Assembly: GCF_002007605.1 (NCBI RefSeq)
Contig: NZ_CP019799.1
Location: forward strand, 1-64,000
Direction: 5' to 3'
DNA: 64,000 nt
Source of the DNA: Cellvibrio sp. PSBB023
Lineage (GTDB): Bacteria > Pseudomonadota > Gammaproteobacteria > Pseudomonadales > Cellvibrionaceae
The translations under genes were made by a program, and so were the position numbers. Below the pieces are notes generated by a model that was not told the origin of the DNA, did no database searches, and saw nothing but the letters and a program-made list of their open reading frames with translations. Positions 18,140-28,859 of this stretch are shown piece after piece. Positions within the stretch are counted from its first letter, which is position 1; each line of letters starts with the position of its first letter.

Positions 18140-19399
18140 ATGAAAAAAATTCTAGTTGTTGAAGACAGCGAGATGGTGATGAAGATACTGCGCCATCTGG
18201 TCCAGTCCTCATCACTTCCCTACGAACCCGTCTATGCTGCCAGCCTTGCGCAAGCAGTTGCGCAATACAATGAAACCCCTGGCGATTTTTTTGCCGCGCT
18301 CGTCGACCTCAACCTGCCTGATGCTCCCGATGGTGAAGTTGTGGATTTCACCCTCAGTAAAAAAATTCCCACCATTGTGCTCACCGGTTCTTACGATGAA
18401 AAACGACGCGAGCAACTATTCAATAAAGGCATTGTGGATTACGTCACCAAAGAGGGGCGTTACGCCTACAGCAAAGCCATCGGCATGATTACCCGACTGG
18501 AAAAAAACCAGCACATTAAAGTGTTGGTGGTGGATGACTCGGATATGTCGCGCAAGCACATGGCCAATTTATTTCGTCGCCATTTATTCCAGGTGATTGA
18601 AGCCGTGGACGGTGTAGATGCGATCAAAGTACTGTTGGAGAATCCCGACGTTAAATTATTAATTACCGACTACAACATGCCCAAGATGGATGGCTTTGAG
18701 TTGGTGCGTAACCTGCGCTACAAATACGACAAAACCGATTTGATTATGATTGGTGTGTCCGGCGAAAGCAGCGAGGCGCTCTCGGCCAAGTTTATCAAGC
18801 ACGGTGCCAATGACTTTTTGCGCAAACCTTTTCACCCGGAAGAATTTTACTGCCGCATTATTCACAACATTGAATCCCTGGAACTGGTGGAGCAAATCAC
18901 CTACAACGCCCAGCGCGATCACCTGACCGGCCTCTATCATCGCTCTTACTTTTTTAATGCAGCGCGCGAACTCTATAACGCCGCGCGCGAAAAATCGGCG
19001 CCCTTGTCTATGGCGGTTATCAATATCGATAATTTTAGCGAAATTAATCAACACTACGGCAATGCCTGGGGCGATAGTGCACTCAAACAAATTGCCAGCA
19101 GTTTGCACACCATGCTCGGCCGTTTTTTATTGGCCCGTGCCGACAGCGATGATTTTTTTGTGATGCTGCCGGGGCTGGATCATGAAAAAGCGGCTGCCTT
19201 TTTGGGCAAAGTGAAACAGTTGCTGGCCGCAGAGGCGATTGTAATTAACGGTGAGACCCGTCATTTTTACGTGAGTATCGGCGTGACTGACAAGTTGCAA
19301 TCCAGCCTGGATCAACAAATCGCTACCGCCAGCCAACATCTGCGCCACGCCAAAGAGGCGGGCGGCAATATGATTGTGGATGATGGTGATGATGAATAG
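18140..19399 (+). CDS. Response regulator, two receivers plus degenerate GGDEF domain
   Basis: Soluble signalling protein of 419 residues. Receiver 1 (1-120) has Asp56 in ALVDLNLPD; receiver 2 (127-245) has Asp177 in LITDYNMPKMDG. The C-terminal domain (about 255-415) aligns with GGDEF diguanylate cyclases, NIDNFSEINQHYGNAWGDS included, but the signature is DSDDF (335-339) instead of GGDEF. It probably does not make c-di-GMP and may bind nucleotide or act as a scaffold. Layout recalls PleD. No sensor kinase lies beside it. Confidence 0.88.
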   Translation: MKKILVVEDSEMVMKILRHLVQSSSLPYEPVYAASLAQAVAQYNETPGDFFAALVDLNLPDAPDGEVVDFTLSKKIPTIVLTGSYDEKRREQLFNKGIVDYVTKEGRYAYSKAIGMITRLEKNQHIKVLVVDDSDMSRKHMANLFRRHLFQVIEAVDGVDAIKVLLENPDVKLLITDYNMPKMDGFELVRNLRYKYDKTDLIMIGVSGESSEALSAKFIKHGANDFLRKPFHPEEFYCRIIHNIESLELVEQITYNAQRDHLTGLYHRSYFFNAARELYNAAREKSAPLSMAVINIDNFSEINQHYGNAWGDSALKQIASSLHTMLGRFLLARADSDDFFVMLPGLDHEKAAAFLGKVKQLLAAEAIVINGETRHFYVSIGVTDKLQSSLDQQIATASQHLRHAKEAGGNMIVDDGDDE

Positions 19400-19419
19400 G
19401 AGGGGCTAGTAGGGTAGCG

Positions 19420-20160
19420 TCATTGATTGAGATGGCGTACTTCTTTAACCCAATAAATCGTCGCGCCCGCAACCGCAATGGGCGTGACGAAAATATTCAG
19501 CACCGGCACCATGCTGCCAAGCAAAATAATACCGCCGTAAGAATAGCTGGTCAGTGGTTGGCTATTTAAACGGCGGCGCAACTCGCGGAACGCCAGTTGG
19601 TGGTTGTCTGCCGGGTAGTCTGAATATTGCACCGCCATGCTCCAGCAGCCCCAGAGCGCCCCGATAATTGCAGCAACAAGGTTGAGGCCGGGAATAAAAA
19701 AACAGACCACCAAAATAATCAGCACCAGCATGCCGCGACTCACAAAATACCAAAGCTTAACCAGCTCGCGTTGCAGTGTGCGCGGAATCAGTTGCCCCCA
19801 AGGTTCATCCGGCGGTGCAATGCCGGTTAAATGAGTCTCCACTTTTTCGGCCAGCAAACCAAAAAAGGGTGCGGCAATAAAATTGGTAATAATGTTAAAG
19901 CTGTAGCCATAAATCACTAAAAAAATAAACGCCACCAGAGGCCAGAGCAACCATGCCAGCCATTCCAACCAGCTTGGTGACCAGTCCAGAATTTGCTTAA
20001 AGAAATCGCCGAACGCATTAAACAAGGCGACAGTTACCACCACAAAAATAACCAGGTTAATCAACAGCGGTATGACAATAAACCGACGAAAGCCTGGCTG
20101 CATAATGAGCTTGCCGCCGTCCATAAAATAATTAATTGCAGCACCGGGAGAGCCTTGCAT
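19420..20160 (-). CDS. cysZ: Sulfate transporter CysZ
   Basis: EI24/CysZ family inner-membrane sulfate uptake protein, 246 residues. The pattern GFRRFIVIPLLINLVIF, NFIAAPFFGLLAEKVE, and DYPADNHQLAFRELRRRL is characteristic. Its start touches the stop of the rhombosortase gene upstream on the same strand, so the two are probably co-transcribed. Confidence 0.88.
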   Translation of the reverse strand: MQGSPGAAINYFMDGGKLIMQPGFRRFIVIPLLINLVIFVVVTVALFNAFGDFFKQILDWSPSWLEWLAWLLWPLVAFIFLVIYGYSFNIITNFIAAPFFGLLAEKVETHLTGIAPPDEPWGQLIPRTLQRELVKLWYFVSRGMLVLIILVVCFFIPGLNLVAAIIGALWGCWSMAVQYSDYPADNHQLAFRELRRRLNSQPLTSYSYGGIILLGSMVPVLNIFVTPIAVAGATIYWVKEVRHLNQ

Positions 20161-20754
20161 TCAGGAGTTCCTTTTGAGTTGTGTTAATAACCAATCGCCA
20201 CCCGCAAAAATAACACCGGCAATAGCGCCATACAAATGGGACTCTACTGCGACTGCCACAGGAATTAACTGCTGTATGTCTGTCGCTTCGTAGCCAGTAC
20301 TGTTTTCCTGCCCCAGCTTTACCGCAACCAACACCAGTGCCACTGCTCGCACCCAAAATGGGTAGGCGCGTGTTTGCAATAGCCCCGCCACAATCAAACC
20401 ATGCAGCGCGCCTGACAAGCCGGCATAGGGCACATACTCCGAGTTTAATAAAAAAATACCCATCCCCACAGCAAAACAGCACCAGAGCAGTAGGAGTGAA
20501 AATTTTGTCGGGGATGCTTCGGTGAAAAATGCCAGTGCACACAGCAGCAGCGCGCCCACATTCATTAACGTATGAGCCCAACCAAAATGAACAAGGTTAG
20601 CACTGAGCAAACGCCAGACCTCCCCTGACTCTACCCTGGTAGCCTCAAGGCTTAACAACGGAAATAATGGATTTTCAAGCGCAGTAAGGCAGAGCATTAC
20701 CACACTTAATATTATGCAGAGCCTGATGGTCGAGGTTATTTTAATGTGAGGCAT
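20161..20754 (-). CDS. rrtA: Rhombosortase (rhomboid family serine protease)
   Basis: Membrane protease of 197 residues. The catalytic Ser is in the rhomboid motif GLSGALHG and the catalytic His in VESHLYGA, the pattern of RrtA. Rhombosortases cleave proteins with a GlyGly-CTERM tail and help fix them on the cell surface. None of the proteins encoded in this window ends in such a tail, so its targets lie elsewhere. Directly upstream of cysZ. Confidence 0.85.
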   Translation of the reverse strand: MPHIKITSTIRLCIILSVVMLCLTALENPLFPLLSLEATRVESGEVWRLLSANLVHFGWAHTLMNVGALLLCALAFFTEASPTKFSLLLLWCCFAVGMGIFLLNSEYVPYAGLSGALHGLIVAGLLQTRAYPFWVRAVALVLVAVKLGQENSTGYEATDIQQLIPVAVAVESHLYGAIAGVIFAGGDWLLTQLKRNS

Positions 20755-20911
20755 GTGAGGTGTTGTTGTGAGTTAAATGAAGTTGCATCTTAGACTTAGA
20801 GTGTAGGTGGGTGCAAATGGCTTACATATTAATATTCTTAAGAATAGTTGTTTAGCGGTTGTCAGTGGTAGCTATCTGCCTTACTCTTGGTGAGACCAAA
20901 TACGGTCTTTA
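20755..20911. promoter_or_regulatory. Divergent region between rrtA and the toxin-antitoxin pair
   Basis: Contains a perfect 14-bp palindrome TATTCTTAAGAATA at 20833-20846 and the operator-like dyad at 20893-20908. Probably holds both promoters. Confidence 0.4.
20893..20908. promoter_or_regulatory. Putative autoregulatory operator of the antitoxin
   Basis: AGACC-AAATAC-GGTCT dyad, four bases before the first antitoxin start codon. Phd/YefM antitoxins bind such dyads at their own promoter. Assignment is by position. Confidence 0.4.
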
Positions 20912-21205
20912 ATGAGTCCTTCAAAGAATATGAACTACACTAATCAAATAAAGCCAATCAGTTATCTCAAGGCAAACGCGGCGGAAGTGCTGGATACCCT
21001 GACGCAAAGCCGTGAGCCGCTCGTCATCACTCAAAACGGTGAAGCCAAGGCTGTGTTACAAGATGTCGCCAGCTATAACGAGACGCAAGAAACTATGGCC
21101 TTGTTAAAGATCCTGGCCTTAGGTAACCGCGATTTGGAAGAGGGTAGGATTGCTCCCGCAGATGATGTGTTTACCCGCGCCCGTAACCGGAATACCAAAG
21201 AATAA
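20912..21205 (+). CDS. Phd/YefM family antitoxin
   Basis: 97-residue antitoxin. The N-terminal DNA-binding fold is typical: ISYLKANAAEVLDTLTQSRE, then PLVITQNGEAKAVLQDVASY. The C-terminus is charged and would wrap the toxin. Either ATG 20912 or ATG 20930 may start it. Its TAA stop overlaps the toxin ATG by one base (TAATG), so translation is coupled. Confidence 0.88.
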   Translation: MSPSKNMNYTNQIKPISYLKANAAEVLDTLTQSREPLVITQNGEAKAVLQDVASYNETQETMALLKILALGNRDLEEGRIAPADDVFTRARNRNTKE

Positions 21206-21528
21206 TGCCGCTGCCAATTCAATTCACCCTTGGTGCAGAGCGCGATCTATTCAGTATTTACGATTATATTGCTGAACACGACTCCCAGCAGAAAGCTGAT
21301 CAGCTATTAAATCACCTGCAAAAGCTTATCAACAATCTCAGCGAAAACCCGGAGCGCGGCACTTTTCCCAAGGAGCTATTGCAGCTGGGTATTCGCGAAT
21401 ATCGGCAGGTTTATTTCAAGCCCTACCGAATTATTTATCGCGCAATGCCATCGCAAATACTGATTTATTTAATTGTAGATGGGCGCAGGGATATGCAGTC
21501 GTTGTTGGAGCGGAGGCTGTTGGTATAG
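21205..21528 (+). CDS. ParE/RelE family toxin
   Basis: 107-residue toxin with the ParE fold: ERDLFSIYDYIAEHDSQQKA, then LSENPERGTFPKEL, EYRQVYFKPYRIIYR and the C-terminal VDGRRDMQSLLERRL. ParE members poison DNA gyrase, RelE members cut mRNA; the ESxQKA helix and the ERGxxP region favour ParE. Partner of the preceding antitoxin. Confidence 0.88.
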   Translation: MPLPIQFTLGAERDLFSIYDYIAEHDSQQKADQLLNHLQKLINNLSENPERGTFPKELLQLGIREYRQVYFKPYRIIYRAMPSQILIYLIVDGRRDMQSLLERRLLV

Positions 21529-21538
21529 CAAGAGTAAG

Positions 21539-22189
21539 TTAAAAATTTAATGCGGTTCTATCAATGTACTCTATGTGAATAACGCGTCTACGACTTGGTG
21601 TCGGTGCCTTGCGTGAAGCATGTAATAATAAAGGTTTCATAACAAGCACGGAGCCTGCTGCAGCGCAACAATCGATGGATTGTTCCGATTTGCTAATTCG
21701 AAGTATTTGCTCACTCGATAGAATTCCCTGTTTATGAGTTTCGGGTATCACCCGCAAACATCCGTTTTCAGTGGTGGTATCATCAAGGTGGATGCGTAGT
21801 GTTAGCATGTGCTTCAATATTGCAATTGGCGGCTGCACGTGGTGTACGCCATCTTTGATGCTCCAAGGATGCCAATCGGCATGTTCAAACTTTTCTGAGA
21901 TACAAAGTGTTTTATCCTGATGCCAAGTTACCAACCAATTATTGTCTGCCGTCTTATCAAATAAAATGCAGCGTATTAGCAGGGGCTCTGCCTGTAGATA
22001 GTGCCTGGCTAATGCTAGTGTGTTCTCAGCACTAACTAGCTCCCGAATGGCGGGGTTTTTTTGTTCAGCACAGCGTATTCCGGCAGCACCGAGCTCTATA
22101 TGCCGGTCTATTTCCATATGAATTTTTTCAATATGCATTGCTGATAAAAAATCGTTAATCAATGCAAATCCACAATTATCTAGTGACAT
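21539..22189 (-). CDS. Phytanoyl-CoA dioxygenase (PhyH) family protein
   Basis: Fe(II)/2-oxoglutarate oxygenase of 216 residues. The iron-binding HxD is in TWHQDKTL and the distal region in NGCLRVIPETHKQGIL, with a later His (LLLHASRKA) and Arg for 2-oxoglutarate. Substrate unknown; small-molecule hydroxylation is likely. Convergent with the toxin gene, 10 bases apart. Confidence 0.8.
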   Translation of the reverse strand: MSLDNCGFALINDFLSAMHIEKIHMEIDRHIELGAAGIRCAEQKNPAIRELVSAENTLALARHYLQAEPLLIRCILFDKTADNNWLVTWHQDKTLCISEKFEHADWHPWSIKDGVHHVQPPIAILKHMLTLRIHLDDTTTENGCLRVIPETHKQGILSSEQILRISKSEQSIDCCAAAGSVLVMKPLLLHASRKAPTPSRRRVIHIEYIDRTALNF

Positions 22190-22264
22190 GGTTTTCTGCT
22201 ATCAGCATAGTAAAGTTTACGTTATGGTAACTTTCGATAAATTTATAATAGATAATTGTAAATA

Positions 22265-22292
22265 AAAAGGCAGCCGATAAGGGCTGCCTTTT
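22265..22292. terminator. Bidirectional terminator
   Basis: AAAAGGCAGCC / GGCTGCCTTTT stem with loop GATAAG. On the minus strand it is followed by a T run and lies directly after the PA4642-like gene, closing the gatCAB operon. Confidence 0.8.
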
Positions 22293-22313
22293 GCTTTATG
22301 GACGCAGAGGTGT

Positions 22314-22610
22314 TTACTTCGCGCCATGTGCTTCCAAAGCAACTGCATATTCTTCGCCGTTGCGATGGGTTTTGAGTACTTGCAGGAAGGTTTTGCCTTC
22401 AGGGCCGATTGCGTTTACATCTTTACCAGCTTCGACAAACAATTTTACAAAGGTACCGAAGTTTTCGCCGCGCATACCGCGATAGGCTTTTTCCAGTAAG
22501 TGGTAATCAGCATTGATGCCGGCAGGTGCCGGGTAGTCTAAAAAGGTGGCGATGCGTGCTTCGTCGAAGATTTCGCCGAGGACTTTTTCTTTGTCTTTGC
22601 GTAGGCTCAT
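22314..22610 (-). CDS. PA4642 family protein
   Basis: 98-residue cytosolic protein of unknown function. MSLRKDKEKVLGEIFDEARI, then YRGMRGENFGTFVKLFVEAG, matches the family known from Pseudomonas. Start ATG 22610 lies 8 bases after the gatB stop, with no terminator between, so it is the last gene of the gat operon. A TTG start at 22622 is unlikely. Confidence 0.8.
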   Translation of the reverse strand: MSLRKDKEKVLGEIFDEARIATFLDYPAPAGINADYHLLEKAYRGMRGENFGTFVKLFVEAGKDVNAIGPEGKTFLQVLKTHRNGEEYAVALEAHGAK

Positions 22611-22618
22611 TTTATTTC

Positions 22619-24064
22619 TCAACCGTTCAATTTCTTAATCAATAATTCATTCAATACTTGCGGATTGGCCTGCCCTTTTGAGGCTTTCATCGCTTGGCCA
22701 ACAAAGAAACCGAGCATTTTTGCGCGTTTGTCTTCGGCGGCGGCGCGGTAGCCTTCCACTTGTGCGGTATTGGCGGCGATGATGTCGTCGATGATTTTTT
22801 CCAGCGCTCCCGTATCAGAAACCTGTTTTAAACCTTTGGTTTCGATAATGGTGTCGGCATCGCCTTCGCCATTGCTAATGGCTTCAAAAACCTGCTTGGC
22901 AATTTTGCTGGATAGGGTGCCGTCTTTAACGCGTACCACCAAGCCAGCGAGTAATTCTGGCGTGACTGGTGATTGATCAATGCGCTGTTCGGTGCGATTT
23001 AAATAAGCGCCCAAGTCAGCCATGATCCAGTTGGCGGTGAGTTTGGCTTCACCGGAAATTGCCGCTGAAGCTTCAAAAAACGCCGCCGTAAATTTATCCA
23101 TGGTGATTTGACCAGCATCGTAGCTGCTCAAACCATATTGCTCGACAAAGCGCGCGCGTTTGGCTTCTGGCAGCTCTGGCATTTGCTGGCGCACAGATTC
23201 GATGTAGTCATCGTCCAGGATTACTGGCAACAGGTCAGGGCAGGGGAAGTAGCGGTAATCATTGCTGTCTTCTTTGCTGCGCATGCTGCGCGCTTTTTTG
23301 GTATCGCCGTTGTAGAGGCGAGTTTCCTGAGTAATTTTGCCGCCGTCTTCCAGTACATCAATCTGGCGCTCCACTTCCAGTGCAATGGCCTCTTCCATAA
23401 ATTTAAAGGAGTTGAGGTTTTTGGTTTCGGTGCGGGTGCCGAGTTTGTCGGAGCCTTTGGGGCGAATGGAAATGTTTACGTCAAAGCGCATGGAGCCTTG
23501 GCTCATTTCGCCATCGCAAATTTCGAGCGAGGTAACGATGGAGTGCAGCTTTTTGGCAAAGGCAACGGCTTCTTCAGCGCTGCGCATATCCGGCTCTGTG
23601 ACGACTTCAATCAGTGGCGTGCCAGCGCGGTTTAAATCGATTCCGCTCATGCCAGCAAAATCTTCGTGCAAGGATTTGCCAGCGTCCTCTTCCAGATGTG
23701 CGTGGTGAATGCGAACGCGTTTGGTGCGGCCTTCACCCAACTCCAAATCCACAAATCCGGCGCCGACAATTGGCTCGGCAAGTTGTGTAGTTTGATAGCC
23801 TTTTGGTAGGTCGGGATAAAAATAATTCTTACGTTCGAACACTGAGCGCTTGCCGATTTCTGCATTCACCGCCAAGCCAAACATGGTGGCGAAACGAAAC
23901 GCTTCCTCGTTGGCGACGGGCAGGGTGCCGGGCAGTGCCAAATCAATTGCACAGGCTTGGGTGTTTGGTTCAGCACCGAATGCAGTGCTGGCGCCGGAGA
24001 ATATTTTGGTTTTGGTTGCGAGTTGTACGTGAACTTCCAACCCGATGACGGTTTCCCATTGCAT
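22619..24064 (-). CDS. gatB: Asp-tRNA(Asn)/Glu-tRNA(Gln) amidotransferase subunit B
   Basis: GatB of 481 residues, intact. It binds misacylated tRNA and activates it by phosphorylation. Begins [20 protein letters not shown], has the [21 protein letters not shown] and PDLLPV blocks, and ends with the tail domain ([14 protein letters not shown]). Lies 11 bases after gatA in one operon. Confidence 0.95.
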   Translation of the reverse strand: MQWETVIGLEVHVQLATKTKIFSGASTAFGAEPNTQACAIDLALPGTLPVANEEAFRFATMFGLAVNAEIGKRSVFERKNYFYPDLPKGYQTTQLAEPIVGAGFVDLELGEGRTKRVRIHHAHLEEDAGKSLHEDFAGMSGIDLNRAGTPLIEVVTEPDMRSAEEAVAFAKKLHSIVTSLEICDGEMSQGSMRFDVNISIRPKGSDKLGTRTETKNLNSFKFMEEAIALEVERQIDVLEDGGKITQETRLYNGDTKKARSMRSKEDSNDYRYFPCPDLLPVILDDDYIESVRQQMPELPEAKRARFVEQYGLSSYDAGQITMDKFTAAFFEASAAISGEAKLTANWIMADLGAYLNRTEQRIDQSPVTPELLAGLVVRVKDGTLSSKIAKQVFEAISNGEGDADTIIETKGLKQVSDTGALEKIIDDIIAANTAQVEGYRAAAEDKRAKMLGFFVGQAMKASKGQANPQVLNELLIKKLNG

Positions 24065-24075
24065 GCTGTGGCTCC

Positions 24076-25530
24076 TTACTCAATGCCAGGTGCAGTTTGT
24101 TGGTGGAAGTGGGTTGCTTGCTGGAATTGGTGCGCGGCATTGAGCAGCGGCCCTTCGGCAAAAAAGTTGCCAATCAATTGCAAGCCAACCGGTTTGTTAT
24201 CCACCAGGCCACAGGGAATTGACAGCGCAGGTAGGCCGGCAAGGTTGGTGGCGATGGTGTAAATATCTTCCAGGTACATGGCTACCGGGTCTTTGGTTTT
24301 GGAACCAAATTGGAATGCCGGGGAGGGCGAGGTTGGGCCGATAATTAAATCCACCTGTTGGAAGGCATCCATAAAGTCTTGCTTGATCAGGCGGCGGATT
24401 TTTTGCGCCTTGCTGTAGTAGGCATCGTAATAACCGGCCGACAAGGCGTAGGTGCCCACCAGAATGCGGCGCTTCACTTCGTTGCCAAAGCCTTCACTGC
24501 GTGAGCGCATATACAGGTCGTTTAAATCCTGCGGGTTTTCGCAGCGATGGCCGTAGCGCACGCCGTCAAAGCGCGAGAGGTTGGCTGAACATTCTGCCGG
24601 TGCGATGACGTAGTAAGCGGGCACCGCGAGATGGGTGTGCGGCAGGCTGACACTGTGAATGCTCGCGCCCAGGCTTTCGTACACTTTGATCGCTGCTTCA
24701 ACCAGTGCAGCGGTTTCCGGGTTCAGGCCTTCGCCAAAATATTCTTTGGGCACACCGATGCGCACACCGGCCAAGGATTTGTTCAGATCGGCGGTGTAAT
24801 CCGGTACATCGCGCTCTACGCAGGTGGAATCTTTGGTGTCGTAGCTCGCCATATCGTTTAACAGAATAGCGGCATCTTCGGCGGTACGCGACAAAATACC
24901 CGCTTGGTCAAGGCTGGATGCAAATGCAATCATGCCCCAGCGCGATACGCGGCCATAAGTAGGTTTAATACCGGTTAAGCCACAGAGTGCTGCCGGTTGA
25001 CGGATGGAGCCGCCGGTATCGGATGCCGTGGCTGCCGGTGCCAGATGTGCAGCAACGGCCGCTGCAGAACCACCGGAGGAACCGCCGGGAACGCAATCGG
25101 TTGCCCAAGGGTTTTTGACCGGGCCGTACCAGCTTGTTTCATTAGACGAACCCATGGCGAATTCATCCATGTTGGTTTTACCCAACATCACCACGCCGGA
25201 GTTCAAATAGTTTTCAACGATGGTCGCATTGTAGGGGGCGATAAATTTGTCCAGCATTTTGGAGGCGCAAGAGGTGCGCACACCGGTGGTGCAAAAAATA
25301 TCTTTGTGGGCGATGGGCACACCGCAAAGTGCGGGGGCATTACCGGCGGCCAGACGTGCATCGGCAGCGGCGGCTTGCTGCAGCGCCAGCTCGGGTGTCA
25401 CGGTGATGTAGCTGTTGTAGGTCTTATCCAGACGCGCAATACGGTCGAGATAATGTTGGGTCACTTCGGTACTGGAAAAGTCCTTGTTGCGCAGACCTTT
25501 TACCAGTTCGGCAATGGTGAATTGATGCAT
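24076..25530 (-). CDS. gatA: Asp-tRNA(Asn)/Glu-tRNA(Gln) amidotransferase subunit A
   Basis: GatA of 484 residues, the glutaminase that supplies ammonia to GatB. Amidase-signature triad visible: Lys76 in IAHKDIF, cis-Ser151 in PGGSSGGS and nucleophile Ser175 in [10 protein letters not shown]. The spacing matches known GatA enzymes. Sits 54 bases after gatC. Confidence 0.95.
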   Translation of the reverse strand: MHQFTIAELVKGLRNKDFSSTEVTQHYLDRIARLDKTYNSYITVTPELALQQAAAADARLAAGNAPALCGVPIAHKDIFCTTGVRTSCASKMLDKFIAPYNATIVENYLNSGVVMLGKTNMDEFAMGSSNETSWYGPVKNPWATDCVPGGSSGGSAAAVAAHLAPAATASDTGGSIRQPAALCGLTGIKPTYGRVSRWGMIAFASSLDQAGILSRTAEDAAILLNDMASYDTKDSTCVERDVPDYTADLNKSLAGVRIGVPKEYFGEGLNPETAALVEAAIKVYESLGASIHSVSLPHTHLAVPAYYVIAPAECSANLSRFDGVRYGHRCENPQDLNDLYMRSRSEGFGNEVKRRILVGTYALSAGYYDAYYSKAQKIRRLIKQDFMDAFQQVDLIIGPTSPSPAFQFGSKTKDPVAMYLEDIYTIATNLAGLPALSIPCGLVDNKPVGLQLIGNFFAEGPLLNAAHQFQQATHFHQQTAPGIE

Positions 25531-25584
25531 TGCAAATTCCTGAGATTTTTTTGTAAGAAGGGCGGGCAGGGATTGGGGCGCCCG

Positions 25585-25872
25585 CTATTCGATAACCTGT
25601 GGCACCAGATACAAGCCATCTTGCGTGGCGGGGGCTATGGCCTGGAAAGCGTCGCGCTGGTTAGGCTCGGTGACCACATCGGCGCGCAAGCGTTGAACCG
25701 CATCCAAGGGGTGCGCCATGGGCAGTACGCCATCGGTATTGACGGCTTGTAATTGATCAACCAGAGCCAGCACGTCGGAAATACTTTTTGCCGCTTCATC
25801 GGCGGCCTCATCGGTAATCTGGATACGCGCCAGCTTGGCCAGCTTGGCGATATCGGAACGGTCTACAGCCAT
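25585..25872 (-). CDS. gatC: Asp-tRNA(Asn)/Glu-tRNA(Gln) amidotransferase subunit C
   Basis: 95-residue GatC, the small subunit that links A and B. MAVDRSDIAKLAKLARIQIT is the standard N-terminus, so ATG 25872 is preferred over the longer reading to 25965. Ends TQDGLYLVPQVIE. First gene of the gat operon, divergent from mreB. Confidence 0.92.
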   Translation of the reverse strand: MAVDRSDIAKLAKLARIQITDEAADEAAKSISDVLALVDQLQAVNTDGVLPMAHPLDAVQRLRADVVTEPNQRDAFQAIAPATQDGLYLVPQVIE

Positions 25873-27373
<1,501 letters not shown>

Positions 27374-27432
27374 TAACAGCGGAGCGGTGGCGCATTGGGC
27401 GCTGACGCTCCACTAACACAGGAGATATCGCC

Positions 27433-28311
27433 ATTAAACCGCTCTTTAATCGAGGCTCCTCTGCCGCCGGTCGCGCCTTTTTGTTCATTGTGATCATGAT
27501 GGTGCTGGTGGTGGTTGGGCTTTATACCGATCGCCTTGAACCCTTGCGTGAAAAACTCGCGCAATTGGTCACGCCTTTTTACCAACTCACCGACATCCCC
27601 AGCCGCGTCAATGATTGGCGCAAAGACACATTTGTCTCGCCCATGGAACTCAAGCTGGAGAACGAGGCGCTCAAAACCGAGTTGCTGATCCATCAGCGCA
27701 AACTGCAACAGCTTGCTTCACTGGCGGCGGAAAACGTGCGCTTGCGCCAATTGCTCAATGCCAGCCAAACCTTGCAGGATACGGTGCTGATCACCGAATT
27801 GATCGGCGTATCGCCCAACCCGCTCAGCCATAAAGTGATTATTAATCGCGGCGCCAAAGATGGTGCCTTCAAGGGCCAGCCTGTATTGGATGCTTTTGGC
27901 TTGATGGGGCAGGTGACTGAAGTGGCTGAGCACTCCAGCACCGTGTTATTAATTTCCGACTCCACCCATGCGATTCCGGTACAGGTGAATCGCAATGGTG
28001 TACGTGCAATTGCCGAGGGAACGGGCGACCTCAACAGTTTGAGCTTGCGTCATGTGTCGGCCAATACTGATATCCGCGCGGGCGATTTGCTGGTGAGTTC
28101 GGGCTTGGGGGATCGCTTCCCCGTTGGCTACCCCGTGGCCGAGGTATTGGATGTGGTGCGCGATCCGGGCAAGGCATTTTTGACGGTGATTGCTAAACCC
28201 ATGGCTCGTCTGGATCGCAGCCGTCACCTGCTATTGGTCTTTGCTGATCGCGACCGCGCCAGTGTGCCGGGTGCTTTATCCCTGCCGGAAAACGCGGACG
28301 GAGAGCATTAA
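27433..28311 (+). CDS. mreC: Rod shape-determining protein MreC, apparent ATT start
   Basis: Periplasmic elongasome scaffold. One N-terminal membrane helix (FLFIVIMMVLVVVGLY), a coiled coil (about residues 65-105) and the beta-barrel domain VIINRGAKDGAFKGQPVLDA. The best N-terminus, IKPLFNRGSSAAGRAF, matches the family MKPLF-RG pattern and requires ATT at 27433, eight bases after GGAG. TTG 27481 would cut into the membrane helix. Either a rare ATT start or a base error. Stop overlaps mreD as TAATG. Confidence 0.9.
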   Translation: MKPLFNRGSSAAGRAFLFIVIMMVLVVVGLYTDRLEPLREKLAQLVTPFYQLTDIPSRVNDWRKDTFVSPMELKLENEALKTELLIHQRKLQQLASLAAENVRLRQLLNASQTLQDTVLITELIGVSPNPLSHKVIINRGAKDGAFKGQPVLDAFGLMGQVTEVAEHSSTVLLISDSTHAIPVQVNRNGVRAIAEGTGDLNSLSLRHVSANTDIRAGDLLVSSGLGDRFPVGYPVAEVLDVVRDPGKAFLTVIAKPMARLDRSRHLLLVFADRDRASVPGALSLPENADGEH

Positions 28312-28796
28312 TGCCTGCGTCCCGCCTCAATCTTTACATGGTTATTGGCATCAGTTTTTTGATCGCGCTGGTGCTGTCGGTATATCCGCTGCCCATGGAT
28401 CTGCGCTGGTTGCGCCCGGAATTCGTGCTGGTGGTGGCGATTTACTGGATCTTTTTTATGCCACTCACTGTGAGCTTTTCGCTCCTGTGCCTGCTCGGGT
28501 TGTTTCAGGATCTGCTCGAGGGCGTGCCCTTTGGGCAGCACAGCTTGGGGCTGGTAATCGTGGCGTATATTTGTATCCTATCCTATCAGCGGGTGCGCAA
28601 CTTCTCCATCTGGCGTCAATCTGCCTGGGTATTTGTGTTGGTCGGTATCGCCCAACTGACGGATAACTGGGTACAGGGTATGGCGGGGCGCCCACTTTCG
28701 GGTGTCCAGTTCTTGTATCCGGCTATTACCAGCGCGCTGATTTGGCCCCTGTGTTATGGCACATTGAACCGCTGGACCCATCGCTATCACCACTAG
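28311..28796 (+). CDS. mreD: Rod shape-determining protein MreD
   Basis: 161-residue membrane protein with five or six helices, the standard third gene of mreBCD. Features such as WLRPEFVLVVAIYW and FQDLLEGVPFGQHSLG are typical. ATG overlaps the mreC stop by one base. Confidence 0.92.
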   Translation: MPASRLNLYMVIGISFLIALVLSVYPLPMDLRWLRPEFVLVVAIYWIFFMPLTVSFSLLCLLGLFQDLLEGVPFGQHSLGLVIVAYICILSYQRVRNFSIWRQSAWVFVLVGIAQLTDNWVQGMAGRPLSGVQFLYPAITSALIWPLCYGTLNRWTHRYHH

Positions 28797-28859
28797 CTGC
28801 TTCATGGGTTACATAGAATAATTTTTATCGTCCTAAGGGCGATATCAGGAGATCTCAGG

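Noticed and set aside
23108..25752. Long plus-strand frames opposite gatB and gatA
   Set aside because: The minus-strand proteins are textbook GatB and GatA with intact active sites; the plus frames have no family look.
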